Source: Leptospirillum sp. (GTDB lineage Bacteria; Nitrospirota; Leptospirillia; Leptospirillales; Leptospirillaceae). Taken from it: a DNA stretch of 13,171 nt. The notes beneath the pieces were generated by a model. It had not been told where the DNA came from. It saw only the letters and a program-made list of their open reading frames with translations, and did not search any database. This document shows positions 4,839 through 12,526 of the stretch, in pieces (position 1 is the stretch's first letter; every line of letters begins with the position of its first letter). The position numbers and the translations under genes are program-made. The stretch spans positions 1 to 13,171 of the forward strand of contig DAHWKF010000103.1 in assembly GCA_027343785.1 (NCBI GenBank), read 5' to 3'.

Positions 4839-5833
4839 AAAGCCTCATCAAGACCGTGGGGACCGGACCTCATGGATCGAAGGATCTGACAGCCGAGCAA
4901 GCCCGTGAAGCGGCGATCCAGATACTGGACGGGAAAGCGACTCCGGCTCAGATCGGCGCTCTGTTGCTGTCCATCCGGACAAAAGGAGAGTCGGATACCG
5001 AACTGGAGGGATTTTTCATGGAGGCCCGGTCGCGGATCGCGTCCCGGACGCCAGCTCCTCCCGTTCTGGAAGCCCTCGATATCGGAGACCCCTATGACGG
5101 GCATACCCGAACCCCGGGGCTGGCCATTCCCGCCGCCATATGGGCCTCACTCGCCGGCTTGAAGGTTGTCCTCCATGGATACCCCGACCTGCCCGCCAAA
5201 TTCGGTGTCGGGCATACCCGCGTCTGGGAATCCATGGGCCTCAAAATAACCCCTTTCGAACAATCCGTCGAAGCGCTCCGGCACCAGGGGGTCGTCTGTC
5301 TTTCACAGGAAGAATTTCTCCCCGAATGGACCCGGCTTCGCCCGATCCGACAGGAACTCGGACTCAGAACCCTTCTCAACACGGTCGAAAAATCACTCAA
5401 TCCCCTGAACGCCCGGACCATGATGACCGGTTACTTTCACGAAAATCTCGCTCCCCGTTTGCACGTTCTCCTGGAAAAGATCTTTCCGGGACACACGGTC
5501 TCGCTCATTGCCGGATCGGAAGGCTCCGTGGATCTGCACGCCCATCGGCCGACCCGAATTCACGAGACCTCCTCCGAAACCCCTCAGCGCTCCCGAACCA
5601 TATCTCCGCCGGAAGGAACGTTCCCGTTGCCTTCCCTCCCCGCAACAGCCCAATCCCACGCGCAGTTCGCCCTGGAAGTCCTACGGAACAGGCAACACCC
5701 TCACCGGCCCCTTGTGCGCGCCACGGCCGCTCACTTTCTTTGCCGCGGGGGGATATTTGGCAGCATGGAGACAGCCTTGTCCGCCCTTCCGGAAGACTGT
5801 CACTCTCCAATACTGGAAAAGATCCCGGAGTAA
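4835..5833 (+). CDS. TrpD2/YbiB-like glycosyltransferase-fold protein
   Basis: A 332-residue protein resembling anthranilate phosphoribosyltransferase (glycosyltransferase family 3). The helical N-terminal domain (residues 1-75, including TAEQAREAAIQILDGKATPAQIGA split over two helices) is typical of TrpD. The nucleotide-binding domain from about 80 begins LDIGDPYDGHTRT, in place of the GTGGD loop of true TrpD, and continues HGYPDLPAKFG (114-124), then a TLLNTVEKSLNP segment near 180-190 that matches the TrpD core. The altered phosphate loop points to the TrpD2/YbiB branch, whose studied members bind nucleic acid and lack the biosynthetic activity (family knowledge). No other trp gene is present, which agrees. 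Residues 240-270 are low-complexity. ATG 4835 has AAGGAGGAG upstream and overlaps the mazG stop by 4 nt. The HD-GYP gene follows 22 nt later. Confidence 0.75.
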   Translation: MKSLIKTVGTGPHGSKDLTAEQAREAAIQILDGKATPAQIGALLLSIRTKGESDTELEGFFMEARSRIASRTPAPPVLEALDIGDPYDGHTRTPGLAIPAAIWASLAGLKVVLHGYPDLPAKFGVGHTRVWESMGLKITPFEQSVEALRHQGVVCLSQEEFLPEWTRLRPIRQELGLRTLLNTVEKSLNPLNARTMMTGYFHENLAPRLHVLLEKIFPGHTVSLIAGSEGSVDLHAHRPTRIHETSSETPQRSRTISPPEGTFPLPSLPATAQSHAQFALEVLRNRQHPHRPLVRATAAHFLCRGGIFGSMETALSALPEDCHSPILEKIPE

Positions 5834-5855
5834 TCCGGCGATCGGAGCCAACTCC

Positions 5856-7085
5856 TTGAAAAAGACAATTTCGATTGACGAGTTGAAACCGGGGATGAAA
5901 GTCGTCGGCATCGACAAAAGCTGGCTTGAAACGCCATTTCTCTCTCACCATTTTCTGGTACATTCCAAAAAAGATATCGACAAATTACGGGATAGCGGCG
6001 TCCAGCTCGTCACAGTCGAATGTGAAAAGCCGGATGTCGACGCAGCATCACGGAAAGACGCAACAATAAAAACACCACTCTCCGAACACCCGGCGCCGGC
6101 CCTGGAAGAACTGCCGACTGAAGAACCGGACAAGGTCAGGGACGTGTTTTCCCTCCAGCAGGAGACCGTCCGTCTCCTGACCCGGGCGTTCCATCAGGTA
6201 CGTATCAGCGGCCTTCTTCCGACGAACGAAATCCGCTCACAGGTCCGTGAAACGGTCGGGTTTCTCCTGGAAAACAGAAACGCCATCGCCCTGTTGTCCG
6301 ATATTCACGACAACGATGACGAAACTTACGTCCACTCGGCCAACACCATGTTCATGGCGTCAGCGTTCGCCATCCGCCACCAGATGGCGGAGCCCGAATG
6401 TTTCCAGTGGGGGCTGGCGGCCCTCCTGCACGATGTCGGAAAAACCCGCGTTCCCGATCACATCCTGAAAAAACCGGGACCGCTGGATCTGGTGGAATGG
6501 GAAATCATGCACCAGCATCCCGTTTATGGCTTCCAGATCCTTCGTAAAAACCCGGACCCCGAGATCCACGGGCTGGCCGCCCAGGTGGCCGTGGAACACC
6601 ATGAACGCAAAAACGGAACGGGATATCCCCACCACCTTGGACTTGACGCCATCCATCCCGTTTCCCGCTCCCTGATGGTGCTCGACATCTACGAAGCCCT
6701 CACCGGAAACCGGATTTACCGCACCAGGAGCTCCCCGCAAAAAGTCATCCATTATTTGATGAATGACTACAGCGACCGGGTCTCTGTCCCGGTGATCCTG
6801 GAGCTGGCGTCCATGGTCGGTGTTTTTCCGCTCGGAACCTTCCTGGAAACGGAAGACGGGGAGATTGTGATGGTCCAGGAATACGAGGACATGCAGAACT
6901 ACCGGGGAAAAATGACGGTACTGAAGATCTTCGGAGCCGGAAAAAAGCTCCTGCCCAAACCCGAACGGAAAACGATTCACCAGATCGACGGGGGAAGCGT
7001 CATCCGCACCTACGATTACAGGGCCATCGGACTGACGCTGGATCAATGGGAATATCTTCTGGGGAAGGACAAGCGGATTACTTGA
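5856..7085 (+). CDS. HD-GYP domain c-di-GMP phosphodiesterase with N-terminal DUF3391
   Basis: A 409-residue protein, probably cytoplasmic, whose family cleaves cyclic di-GMP. Residues 4-60 match DUF3391 (ISIDELKPGMKVVGID...W..TPFL). The HD-GYP domain spans about 120-310 with ligands in order: H160, HD at 192-193 (LLHDVGK), H221, HH at 248-249, NGTGYP at 253-258 and D277 (LDIYEALT). All metal-binding residues and the GYP motif are present, so activity is expected. Residues 320-409 form a C-terminal tail of the kind seen in this subfamily. The start is TTG: GGAG (5844-5847) lies 8 nt before it and the DUF3391 begins right after. The frame is open far upstream, but there it overlaps the trpD2-like gene in a different frame. 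It is the third gene of the mazG operon and its stop overlaps the convergent tusA by 8 nt. Confidence 0.9.
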   Translation: MKKTISIDELKPGMKVVGIDKSWLETPFLSHHFLVHSKKDIDKLRDSGVQLVTVECEKPDVDAASRKDATIKTPLSEHPAPALEELPTEEPDKVRDVFSLQQETVRLLTRAFHQVRISGLLPTNEIRSQVRETVGFLLENRNAIALLSDIHDNDDETYVHSANTMFMASAFAIRHQMAEPECFQWGLAALLHDVGKTRVPDHILKKPGPLDLVEWEIMHQHPVYGFQILRKNPDPEIHGLAAQVAVEHHERKNGTGYPHHLGLDAIHPVSRSLMVLDIYEALTGNRIYRTRSSPQKVIHYLMNDYSDRVSVPVILELASMVGVFPLGTFLETEDGEIVMVQEYEDMQNYRGKMTVLKIFGAGKKLLPKPERKTIHQIDGGSVIRTYDYRAIGLTLDQWEYLLGKDKRIT

Positions 7086-7320
7086 CCTTTCTGACGGTCA
7101 CGTCCCAGTAGCCTTCCTTCTTTTGGGTGCCGACATGTTCCTGCCCCACCTTCTGGAGCCAGGCAGGGATGTCCTTCACGGAGCCCTCGTCCGTGGAAAG
7201 GACGGACAGGATGGTTCCCACGGGTTTCAGCTGGATTGTCTTGATCAGTTCCATCAACGGGCCGGGACAGTACAGACCCCGGGCATCAACCACTTCATCG
7301 ACTTTCTTTTCATCCCCCAT
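7078..7320 (-). CDS. tusA: TusA/SirA family sulfur-carrier protein
   Basis: An 80-residue protein of the TusA fold, whose members carry sulfur as a cysteine persulfide for tRNA thiolation, molybdenum cofactor synthesis or sulfur oxidation. It has the hallmark CPGP (C18-P-G-P21) after VVDARGLY and the expected beta-alpha-beta-alpha-beta length. AGGAGG lies 6 nt before the ATG. It sits 59 nt downstream of dsrE on the same strand, and the pair is typical of sulfur-relay clusters. The TusA/DsrE pairing suggests a role in sulfane-sulfur handling rather than only in tRNA modification, but no hdr, rhodanese or sox gene is in view to confirm that. Confidence 0.88.
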   Translation of the reverse strand: MGDEKKVDEVVDARGLYCPGPLMELIKTIQLKPVGTILSVLSTDEGSVKDIPAWLQKVGQEHVGTQKKEGYWDVTVRKVK

Positions 7321-7379
7321 TGCCTGCCTCCTGATAGACTAACGAAAAATATTGAGATCCGGTTCCTCCGAAGGAAAAA

Positions 7380-7772
7380 CTAGATGAACATCACCTGCCC
7401 CCCCTCGGCGATTCCCAGAAAAGTCGCAACCCCGACCACGTCGTCAAAGACCGGAACCATCTCGGACAGGGGTTTTTCGATCAGGTCGAGCGCCAGCGAA
7501 CAAGCGTACACCTTCATGCCCCCCATCATTTTCCCCTGGGAAAGCAGATCGGCGTACAAGGGGGCTTTTTTTTCGAGCACCTTCCTGCCCACCTCGCCGA
7601 CCTTCTGAAACTCTTTCCGGTCGACCCGTTCCTTGACAAAACAGGCCATGGCGGCCATGGTCACAAAGACGTTCACCTCCATACCGCTCACGGCCGCCAC
7701 GGATGCCATCATCGCCGCCGCCTGAAGCTTTTCGAATTCGTCCGACGCAAGCACAATGGAAATTTTGTCCAT
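7380..7772 (-). CDS. DsrE/DsrF-like sulfur-relay family protein
   Basis: A 130-residue protein of the DsrE-like fold (COG2044-type, often called DsrE2 or peroxiredoxin-like). The N-terminal strand MDKISIVLAS with a helix rich in Ala and Met is characteristic. C91 in VYACSLALDL is at the usual active cysteine position near the C-terminus, and C44 (AMACF) is a second candidate. Members bind sulfur as a persulfide and exchange it with TusA. GGAGGG precedes the ATG. It is the first gene of a minus-strand dsrE-tusA unit with a 59-nt spacer. The gap to the divergent membrane-protein gene (7773-7913) must hold the promoter. Family fairly sure; the partner pathway is not. Confidence 0.83.
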   Translation of the reverse strand: MDKISIVLASDEFEKLQAAAMMASVAAVSGMEVNVFVTMAAMACFVKERVDRKEFQKVGEVGRKVLEKKAPLYADLLSQGKMMGGMKVYACSLALDLIEKPLSEMVPVFDDVVGVATFLGIAEGGQVMFI

Positions 7773-7841
7773 GACGCCCTCCTGGTTTCCGGCCCTTTCC
7801 GTTTATGGAAAAAATTCCGGTTTGATGAACGGTTTTTTTTG

Positions 7842-7851
7842 ATGGTACCAT
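7842..7851. promoter_or_regulatory. 10-bp palindrome between divergent genes, possible operator
   Basis: ATGGTACCAT is a perfect 10-bp palindrome near the middle of the 141-nt gap between dsrE and the divergent membrane-protein gene. A second short inverted repeat, GGAA-AAAA-TTCC, lies at 7807-7818. They could bind a regulator shared by both directions, but palindromes this short occur by chance. Confidence 0.25.
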
Positions 7852-7913
7852 AGAACATACGCCAGAACTATCGCGTCAGACCAACATTTGACCCCCAGTT
7901 CGCCAGGACAACC

Positions 7914-8237
7914 ATGAAAACAAGACTCAAGCGGCTCGCAGTCATCCTTCTTCTTGCGGGCATCGCTCCTGCTATTGGCCCCGTTTATCTCGGACTGGTG
8001 AGGGACGACATCCACGCCCACTCCGGCGTGGGAGACAAAGGTCTCCAGCTGATCACCATCAGCGGATTTCTGGTTCTACTGGCCGGCGCCTATCTGTTCT
8101 GGCTTTCCGGAAAGAGTTTCAGTCCGCCCCGGAATCAGGATACGCGGGTCATCGACCGGAGAAGAGGTCGAGGGGGAGGGGTTTCACCGTCTCCGGAACC
8201 GGAGAAGCCACATGAAAAAGGCTTGCCAGGGTCCTGA
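7914..8237 (+). CDS. Small two-span membrane protein, function unknown
   Basis: A 107-residue product. ATG 7914 has AGGA 6 nt upstream. Residues 1-8 are basic (MKTRLKRL). Two hydrophobic segments follow, about 9-28 and 46-65 (LITISGFLVLLAGAYLFW), with the basic ends suggesting both termini in the cytoplasm. From about residue 68 the tail is rich in Pro, Arg, Gly and Ser and probably unstructured. The last 29 codons overlap the 3' end of the convergent phosphoesterase gene by 89 nt. The tail could thus be an accidental readthrough after loss of an earlier stop. I do not recognise a family. The membrane half looks real; the C-terminus is less sure. Confidence 0.6.
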   Translation: MKTRLKRLAVILLLAGIAPAIGPVYLGLVRDDIHAHSGVGDKGLQLITISGFLVLLAGAYLFWLSGKSFSPPRNQDTRVIDRRRGRGGGVSPSPEPEKPHEKGLPGS

Positions 8238-9138
8238 CGAGACTTTTGTGGTCGAAATATCCGCTGATCCTCCGGGGAACGTCCCGTTCCATCGAAGAAA
8301 CCACTATAAACGGAACCCTTCCTCCCTCACCCCGAACACCCCTGTGACGGAATCCCGCCTGAATTCTTTGCCACACGGGATAACGCCCTTCGTCCCAGGT
8401 GACGATGATGACCGTCCGATCCCGCCTCCAGACGGAAGATCGGCGGATCCGGTCGATCCATTCTTCGCAAAAGCGGTCTCCCGCCTTCACCAGAGCCCTT
8501 CGGCCGTTGGAGCGGCAGGCCGCCCCTCCGTGCATGTCGTGGCACAGATCCCCCACGACAAAAGCCAATGACGGCAAACGTCCCGAACGAAGATCGTCCG
8601 ACAAAGACGTGAGGGGAACGACCCGGTTTTTCCAGGAACCGTCCGAACGGATCCGGGGAAAGAGGTAGAACGGGTTGTGCCGGACAACATATAACGGTTT
8701 CTCCGGCGGGTATCCGTTTCCCAGATACCCGTCGCGGGGAAGGGACTGAAAATACCCCCTGACGTCATACCCTTTCCGGACAAGGGCTTCGGCGATGGTC
8801 GGGTCGGTGAACCTGAGAGAAGGGTTGTCAGAATGGATCCCGTCCGTTCGTCCGGAAAGCATGGCGGCATAGTTCGGCAGGCTCGGATGGGCCAAGGCGT
8901 GATAATCCGTCAACAGGACATGTCGCATCGCCAGACGGTTAAGATAGGGGGCATCCGGATTCCCGATAATATCATGGAAACCCTTGTTTTCAAGGACAAA
9001 GATGACCACATGTTTTTTTTCTGGCGTTTCCCCGGCGACCCCGTCACCGGGTGCGAATAAAACAAGTCCGGCCAGAAAAAAAAAGGAGACATACGCAACA
9101 TGCCGGCACAGGTCACGGAGGAGGGATCCATCATCCAT
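8149..9138 (-). CDS. Exported phosphoesterase (acid phosphatase / phospholipase C superfamily)
   Basis: A 329-residue protein of the phosphoesterase family (alkaline-phosphatase-like fold). Residues 10-36 are a signal or anchor segment (VAYVSFFFLAGLVLF). Conserved elements in order: FVLENKGF (47-54, metal ligands Glu/Asn), DYHALAHPSLPNY (78-90), GDLCHDMHG (196-204), TWDEG (247-251) and DHKSLVRTL (296-304). These are the metal-binding and active-site motifs of acid phosphatase and phospholipase C members. Substrate cannot be told from sequence, but periplasmic release of phosphate from monoesters is likely. The ATG overlaps the TAA of the preceding gene by one base (TAATG), showing translational coupling within a minus-strand cluster. 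The 3' end overlaps the convergent small membrane-protein gene. Confidence 0.82.
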   Translation of the reverse strand: MDDGSLLRDLCRHVAYVSFFFLAGLVLFAPGDGVAGETPEKKHVVIFVLENKGFHDIIGNPDAPYLNRLAMRHVLLTDYHALAHPSLPNYAAMLSGRTDGIHSDNPSLRFTDPTIAEALVRKGYDVRGYFQSLPRDGYLGNGYPPEKPLYVVRHNPFYLFPRIRSDGSWKNRVVPLTSLSDDLRSGRLPSLAFVVGDLCHDMHGGAACRSNGRRALVKAGDRFCEEWIDRIRRSSVWRRDRTVIIVTWDEGRYPVWQRIQAGFRHRGVRGEGGRVPFIVVSSMERDVPRRISGYFDHKSLVRTLASLFHVASPVPETVKPLPLDLFSGR

Positions 9139-10538
9139 TACTCGAAGTCCTTCAACAGCAAGAATTTCTTGAACCAGTCGTCAAAAACGATTTCGTCCGT
9201 CGCGACTTCGACCGCCGGCTTGATCTCCGTTCCGTTCATTTCGTCCATACGGGCCAGCAAATCCGACGAAGTCCACTCCCGGGACGGGAACCCATGGGTG
9301 GAAATGAGGCACTGAAATCGAAAATCCGACACGATGAGTTTTTCAAATATTTTTCGGTAGCGCTCCGCGATCGCCTCCCGGAACTGGGGATCCTCGTCCG
9401 GGAACACCGCGATCAACCCTTCAGGGTGTTCGGCCAGAAAATCCGTCCCCCGTTTCGCCTTATTCAGAAGCTGGATAAATTCCTCAAGCATGCTCATATC
9501 CCGGAGTCTGAAAAGCAGGAGCACAAAAGGCCTCGGAGGGGTCCTTCCGATCATCGAATCGAGGGCTTTTCCAAGGCTGGGACGGTCCATCACCCCCTCT
9601 CCAACCAGCCGGTATTGGGGCAGGAGCCCCATCCGGCTTCTCTGGAGCCCCAGCGAATGTCCCAGTTCCGTCAGGATCTCCTGCCAGGAGAAACGGACAG
9701 GGTTTTTCCAGACTTCCAGTGACGTGATCGGGATCCCCACCCATCCAAACACATGGTGAAACCAGTTGAAGGGAAACAGGATTTCGTGTTTCCAGGGAAG
9801 ATCCGTATGTTCGACCAGGGCAGGGCGGCAGGCGGTTATCGACAACTTCTGGAAAAAAACCGTATCCCCGTACAATATGCCTTCCAGGCTTTCCTGAACA
9901 TTTTCCGGAGGCCCGTCGTACAAAATCCGCGCGAAATGTGACGAATCGTCCATGGAAATCCGGTTGACCAGAAAAACCCGGATGTGCTGCAGCAACGGCC
10001 CCAGAGACTCCAGAATTTCCTTCGATGCCTTGTCGATTTCACGCAGGTCATAGTCATCCAGCGCCAGCATGGCCAGATGCTGCCTGGTGCGCGAAAAGAG
10101 CTTGTCGACGACGGGGGTGAAATACTGACGGATGCTTTTCTCGGTCGGAGGATCCTCCTGGCGGATGAGAAAATAGATCCCGGCAGGCGGAGGAAGCCCT
10201 CCGAGCGGGTACCCTTTCAGGAGGAGCGCCCCCTTCCGCCCGAAATTCTTGAAGGTCAGAAAGCTCTTGGACAGGGTGTCAAAGGGTGGGAGCTCCGCCT
10301 TGACATTGACATCATGTCCCTGGGTCGTGAGGTAGCGCAGAATGTCTTCCAGCGGTTTTCGGGCGATGGCGTTGACCGACCAGTTCAGGAGAAAAGCCAG
10401 AATATCGTTGAATATGACGATCTGGTTTTCCTCATTGACAACGAAACAGGCGGTCTGGTTGTCATTGACGATCAGCTCCAGAACCTTTTTGGGTTCCGTC
10501 GTATCCCGAAGTGACCGGGTAAAAAGGAAAAATCCCAT
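9138..10538 (-). CDS. PAS-domain protein with a degenerate GGDEF-like C-terminus
   Basis: A 466-residue cytoplasmic protein with no membrane segments. Residues about 15-70 look like a PAS sensor (LIVNDNQTACFVVNEENQIVIFND split by a turn). The middle (about 130-310) has no family I recognise but could be GAF-like. Residues 336-435 follow a diguanylate cyclase layout: FVLLLFRLRD, then RGTDFLAE (363-370), EGLIAVFPDED (373-383), a helix with AERYRKIFEKL (391-401), LISTHGFPS (411-419) and SDLLARMDE (425-433). The GGDEF active-site loop itself is missing, so cyclase activity is not expected; a c-di-GMP-independent or structural sensor role is more likely. The start ATG lies 46 nt after the lpdA stop, with GGAAGG about 10 nt upstream. 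Gene reality is certain; the domain reading of the C-terminus is inference. Confidence 0.72.
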   Translation of the reverse strand: MGFFLFTRSLRDTTEPKKVLELIVNDNQTACFVVNEENQIVIFNDILAFLLNWSVNAIARKPLEDILRYLTTQGHDVNVKAELPPFDTLSKSFLTFKNFGRKGALLLKGYPLGGLPPPAGIYFLIRQEDPPTEKSIRQYFTPVVDKLFSRTRQHLAMLALDDYDLREIDKASKEILESLGPLLQHIRVFLVNRISMDDSSHFARILYDGPPENVQESLEGILYGDTVFFQKLSITACRPALVEHTDLPWKHEILFPFNWFHHVFGWVGIPITSLEVWKNPVRFSWQEILTELGHSLGLQRSRMGLLPQYRLVGEGVMDRPSLGKALDSMIGRTPPRPFVLLLFRLRDMSMLEEFIQLLNKAKRGTDFLAEHPEGLIAVFPDEDPQFREAIAERYRKIFEKLIVSDFRFQCLISTHGFPSREWTSSDLLARMDEMNGTEIKPAVEVATDEIVFDDWFKKFLLLKDFE

Positions 10539-10557
10539 TCTGGGTCACCTTCCCATC

Positions 10558-10582
10558 AAAAAACATGATTCCGGACAGAATC
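10558..10582 (-). terminator. Weak terminator or attenuator after lpdA
   Basis: Directly after the lpdA stop on the minus strand, GATTC-TGTCCG-GAATC (10582-10567) forms a 5-bp stem followed, after 3 nt, by TTTTTT (10563-10558). The stem is weak. It may reduce, rather than stop, transcription into the PAS-domain gene. Confidence 0.35.
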
Positions 10583-10584
10583 TT

Positions 10585-11973
10585 CTACCGGTGGACAGAT
10601 TCCCCTGTCACATCCATGGCGGCTTCCCATATGGACTCCCCGACAGTGGGGTGTGGAAAGACGCTTTCCCGAAGAACCTCGAGACCTTCAGGCACTCCCA
10701 TCGACAAGGTACCAAGGGAAACCAGTTCGGACAATCCGGCCCCGACACCCTGAAAACCGAGAACTTTTCCCGATTCCGGGTCGGCCGAAATGCGCACAAT
10801 CCCCCGTCTTTCGCCATGAATCAGCGACCGTCCGTTTCCCAGAAGGGGGAAGGAGCCTTCCCGCACGGGAATGCCCTTTTCGATGGCCTCCTGAGCGGAA
10901 AGACCCACCGAAACCACCTCCGGATGAGAGTATACAACACGGGGGATACGGAGAGGGTCGAAAGGAGGAGGGGTTCGCCCCGACATCTTTTCGACAGCGA
11001 CAATCGCCTGGTGGCTGGCGGCGTGTGCCAGCATCAGACCTCCCGTTACGTCACCGGCGGCATAAACCCCGGAAACCCCCGTCCAGCCGTATCCGTCCAC
11101 CTTCAGGAACCCCCGTTCCGTCGGGAGACCCAAAGACCGATCGACAACCCCTTCCAGCCGGGCTTCGCGACCGACAGCCACCAAAACGGCATCGAACGCC
11201 AGATCCACCGATTCCCCTTCCTGAACGCAGGCCACCCTCACGCCGTCCCCATCCGGGTGAATCCCGGTGATCTCGCACCCCGTCCGGATGGCCATTCCCC
11301 GCCGCTCATATTCTTTCCGGAGGATCCCCAGCATTTCCGGATCTTCCATCGGCACCAGATGGCCGGTTTTTTCCAGGATGGTCACAGAAGCCCCAAACGA
11401 ATGGAAAATATCGGCAAACTCCACACCGACAACACCCCCGCCCACTATCCCGATTTTTTTGCCCGATGGTTCAAGACACAGCGCGTCTGTGCTGTCCAGA
11501 ACCCGTTGATGGTCGAAGGGCAGGCCCGGCCAGGAACGGGGGCGCGAGCCGGTCGCCACCAGGATGTGAGCGCCGGACAAACGACGTTGCCCACCCCCCA
11601 AAACAACAACCTCTTCCGGAGAGACCACGCGACCTTCGCCGGAAAAAACATCGACACCGTCTTTTTTCAGGAGTCCCTGGACGCCCAGAAAAAGACGGTT
11701 CACGATGCTGTCCCGATGGCGGGAAAGCGCACCCCAGTCCACGGTCGGGCTGCCAACCGCCACACCAAAATCCCCCGAACGGGACGCCTGGGCCATGAAC
11801 CCGGCGACCTCAAGGAGAACCTTGGTCGGAATGCATCCTTCGTGCAGACAGGTGCCCCCGACTTTTGCTGATTCGACCAGAGCCACCTTCATGCCCAGCT
11901 TCGACGCCCGGATGGCACCAACATATCCGGCCGGCCCACCCCCCACAACGAGGAGATCATACCGCTCTTCCAT
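10585..11973 (-). CDS. lpdA: Dihydrolipoamide dehydrogenase (E3 component)
   Basis: A flavoprotein of 462 residues (463 from the adjacent upstream ATG at 11976) that reoxidises dihydrolipoamide with NAD+ in 2-oxoacid dehydrogenase or glycine cleavage complexes. The FAD-binding GGGPAGYVGA opens the protein. The redox disulfide GGTCLHEGCIPTK follows (C42 and C47). A second GxGxxG (VGGGVVGVEFADIF) near 175-188 binds NAD, and GVYAAGDVTGG completes the FAD site. The C-terminal HPTVGE keeps the catalytic His and Glu. All catalytic residues are present. AAGGAG ends 1 nt before the first of two tandem ATGs and 4 nt before the second, favouring the second start. No E1 or E2 gene adjoins it. Related disulfide oxidoreductases such as mercuric reductase are less likely given HPTVGE and the GGTCLHEGC context. 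Confidence 0.9.
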   Translation of the reverse strand: MEERYDLLVVGGGPAGYVGAIRASKLGMKVALVESAKVGGTCLHEGCIPTKVLLEVAGFMAQASRSGDFGVAVGSPTVDWGALSRHRDSIVNRLFLGVQGLLKKDGVDVFSGEGRVVSPEEVVVLGGGQRRLSGAHILVATGSRPRSWPGLPFDHQRVLDSTDALCLEPSGKKIGIVGGGVVGVEFADIFHSFGASVTILEKTGHLVPMEDPEMLGILRKEYERRGMAIRTGCEITGIHPDGDGVRVACVQEGESVDLAFDAVLVAVGREARLEGVVDRSLGLPTERGFLKVDGYGWTGVSGVYAAGDVTGGLMLAHAASHQAIVAVEKMSGRTPPPFDPLRIPRVVYSHPEVVSVGLSAQEAIEKGIPVREGSFPLLGNGRSLIHGERRGIVRISADPESGKVLGFQGVGAGLSELVSLGTLSMGVPEGLEVLRESVFPHPTVGESIWEAAMDVTGESVHR

Positions 11974-12024
11974 CATTCTCCTTTTTCCATTTCATGGCGA
12001 AAGCTTGGCATTCCTTGGTCCGCC

Positions 12025-12053
12025 TTGACTTTGGTCCTGCGTTTACCTATAGT
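12025..12053 (+). promoter_or_regulatory. Near-consensus sigma-70-type promoter of the initiator tRNA
   Basis: TTGACT (12025-12030) and TATAGT (12048-12053) each match the consensus at five of six positions with the ideal 17-nt spacer. The -10 ends only 5 nt before the mature tRNA 5' end, so transcription is expected to start at or one base inside the tRNA. Confidence 0.75.
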
Positions 12054-12058
12054 TTCCT

Positions 12059-12135
<77 letters not shown>

Positions 12136-12446
12136 ACTCGACCCAGCTCACCGGAAAGTTTCCCTCTCGTTCCTCGTAGCGTTTCTCGCGCCTCAGTCCT
12201 TGATCTTTCATGCCGGGAACATGGCTTACGGTTTCCAAAGGCAACCCTTCGAACCGTCATTTTTTCCCGTTTTGACGAACCAAAGACAAAAAACTCCCAT
12301 AACCCTGCCCGTTCCGGAATGCGGGATCGGAGGGCGGCCATTTTTGTTTGACAGACGCGAGATCAATCCGGACCAGCGGAGTATACCAGACATTGCGGAT
12401 TTTCGAGAGCGGACATGCGTCCCGGACCTTTTTTGAACGGGACCTG
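12136..12446. other. Stretch without a supportable gene
   Basis: No open frame here has a good start site, plausible composition or recognisable motif. TTGACA at 12348 and TATACC at 12382 are 28 nt apart and so do not make a promoter. No clear terminator follows the initiator tRNA. It may hold processing sites or a small RNA, but nothing in the sequence shows one. Confidence 0.5.
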
Positions 12447-12479
12447 AAAAAACAAGGGGGGAGGCTCACGAGCCTCCCC
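12447..12479 (-). terminator. Rho-independent terminator of the secreted-protein gene
   Basis: On the minus strand GGGGAGGCT-CGTG-AGCCTCCCC forms a perfect 9-bp stem with a 4-nt loop (12479-12458). A few bases later comes TTTTTT (12452-12447). It lies about 50 nt downstream of the stop at 12527, in the right orientation. Confidence 0.8.
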
Positions 12480-12526
12480 GGACAACCCAAACACCGACAC
12501 TGTTTCTTTCTATTCCTCCCCCTCAA

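Noticed and set aside
4835..5833. Anthranilate phosphoribosyltransferase of tryptophan synthesis
   Set aside because: The phosphate-binding GTGGD loop is replaced and no other trp gene is present, so the TrpD2/YbiB branch fits better.
5508..5855. Open frame extending the HD-GYP protein 116 residues upstream
   Set aside because: It overlaps the end of the trpD2-like gene in another frame, and DUF3391 begins right after the TTG at 5856.
10342..11871. 509-codon plus-strand open frame
   Set aside because: It is antisense to lpdA and the start of the PAS gene, is rich in His, Arg and Pro, and has no recognisable motif; long antisense frames are common at this GC content.
12348..12387. TTGACA and TATACC as a promoter
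   Set aside because: The 28-nt spacer is far outside the usable range and no gene follows.
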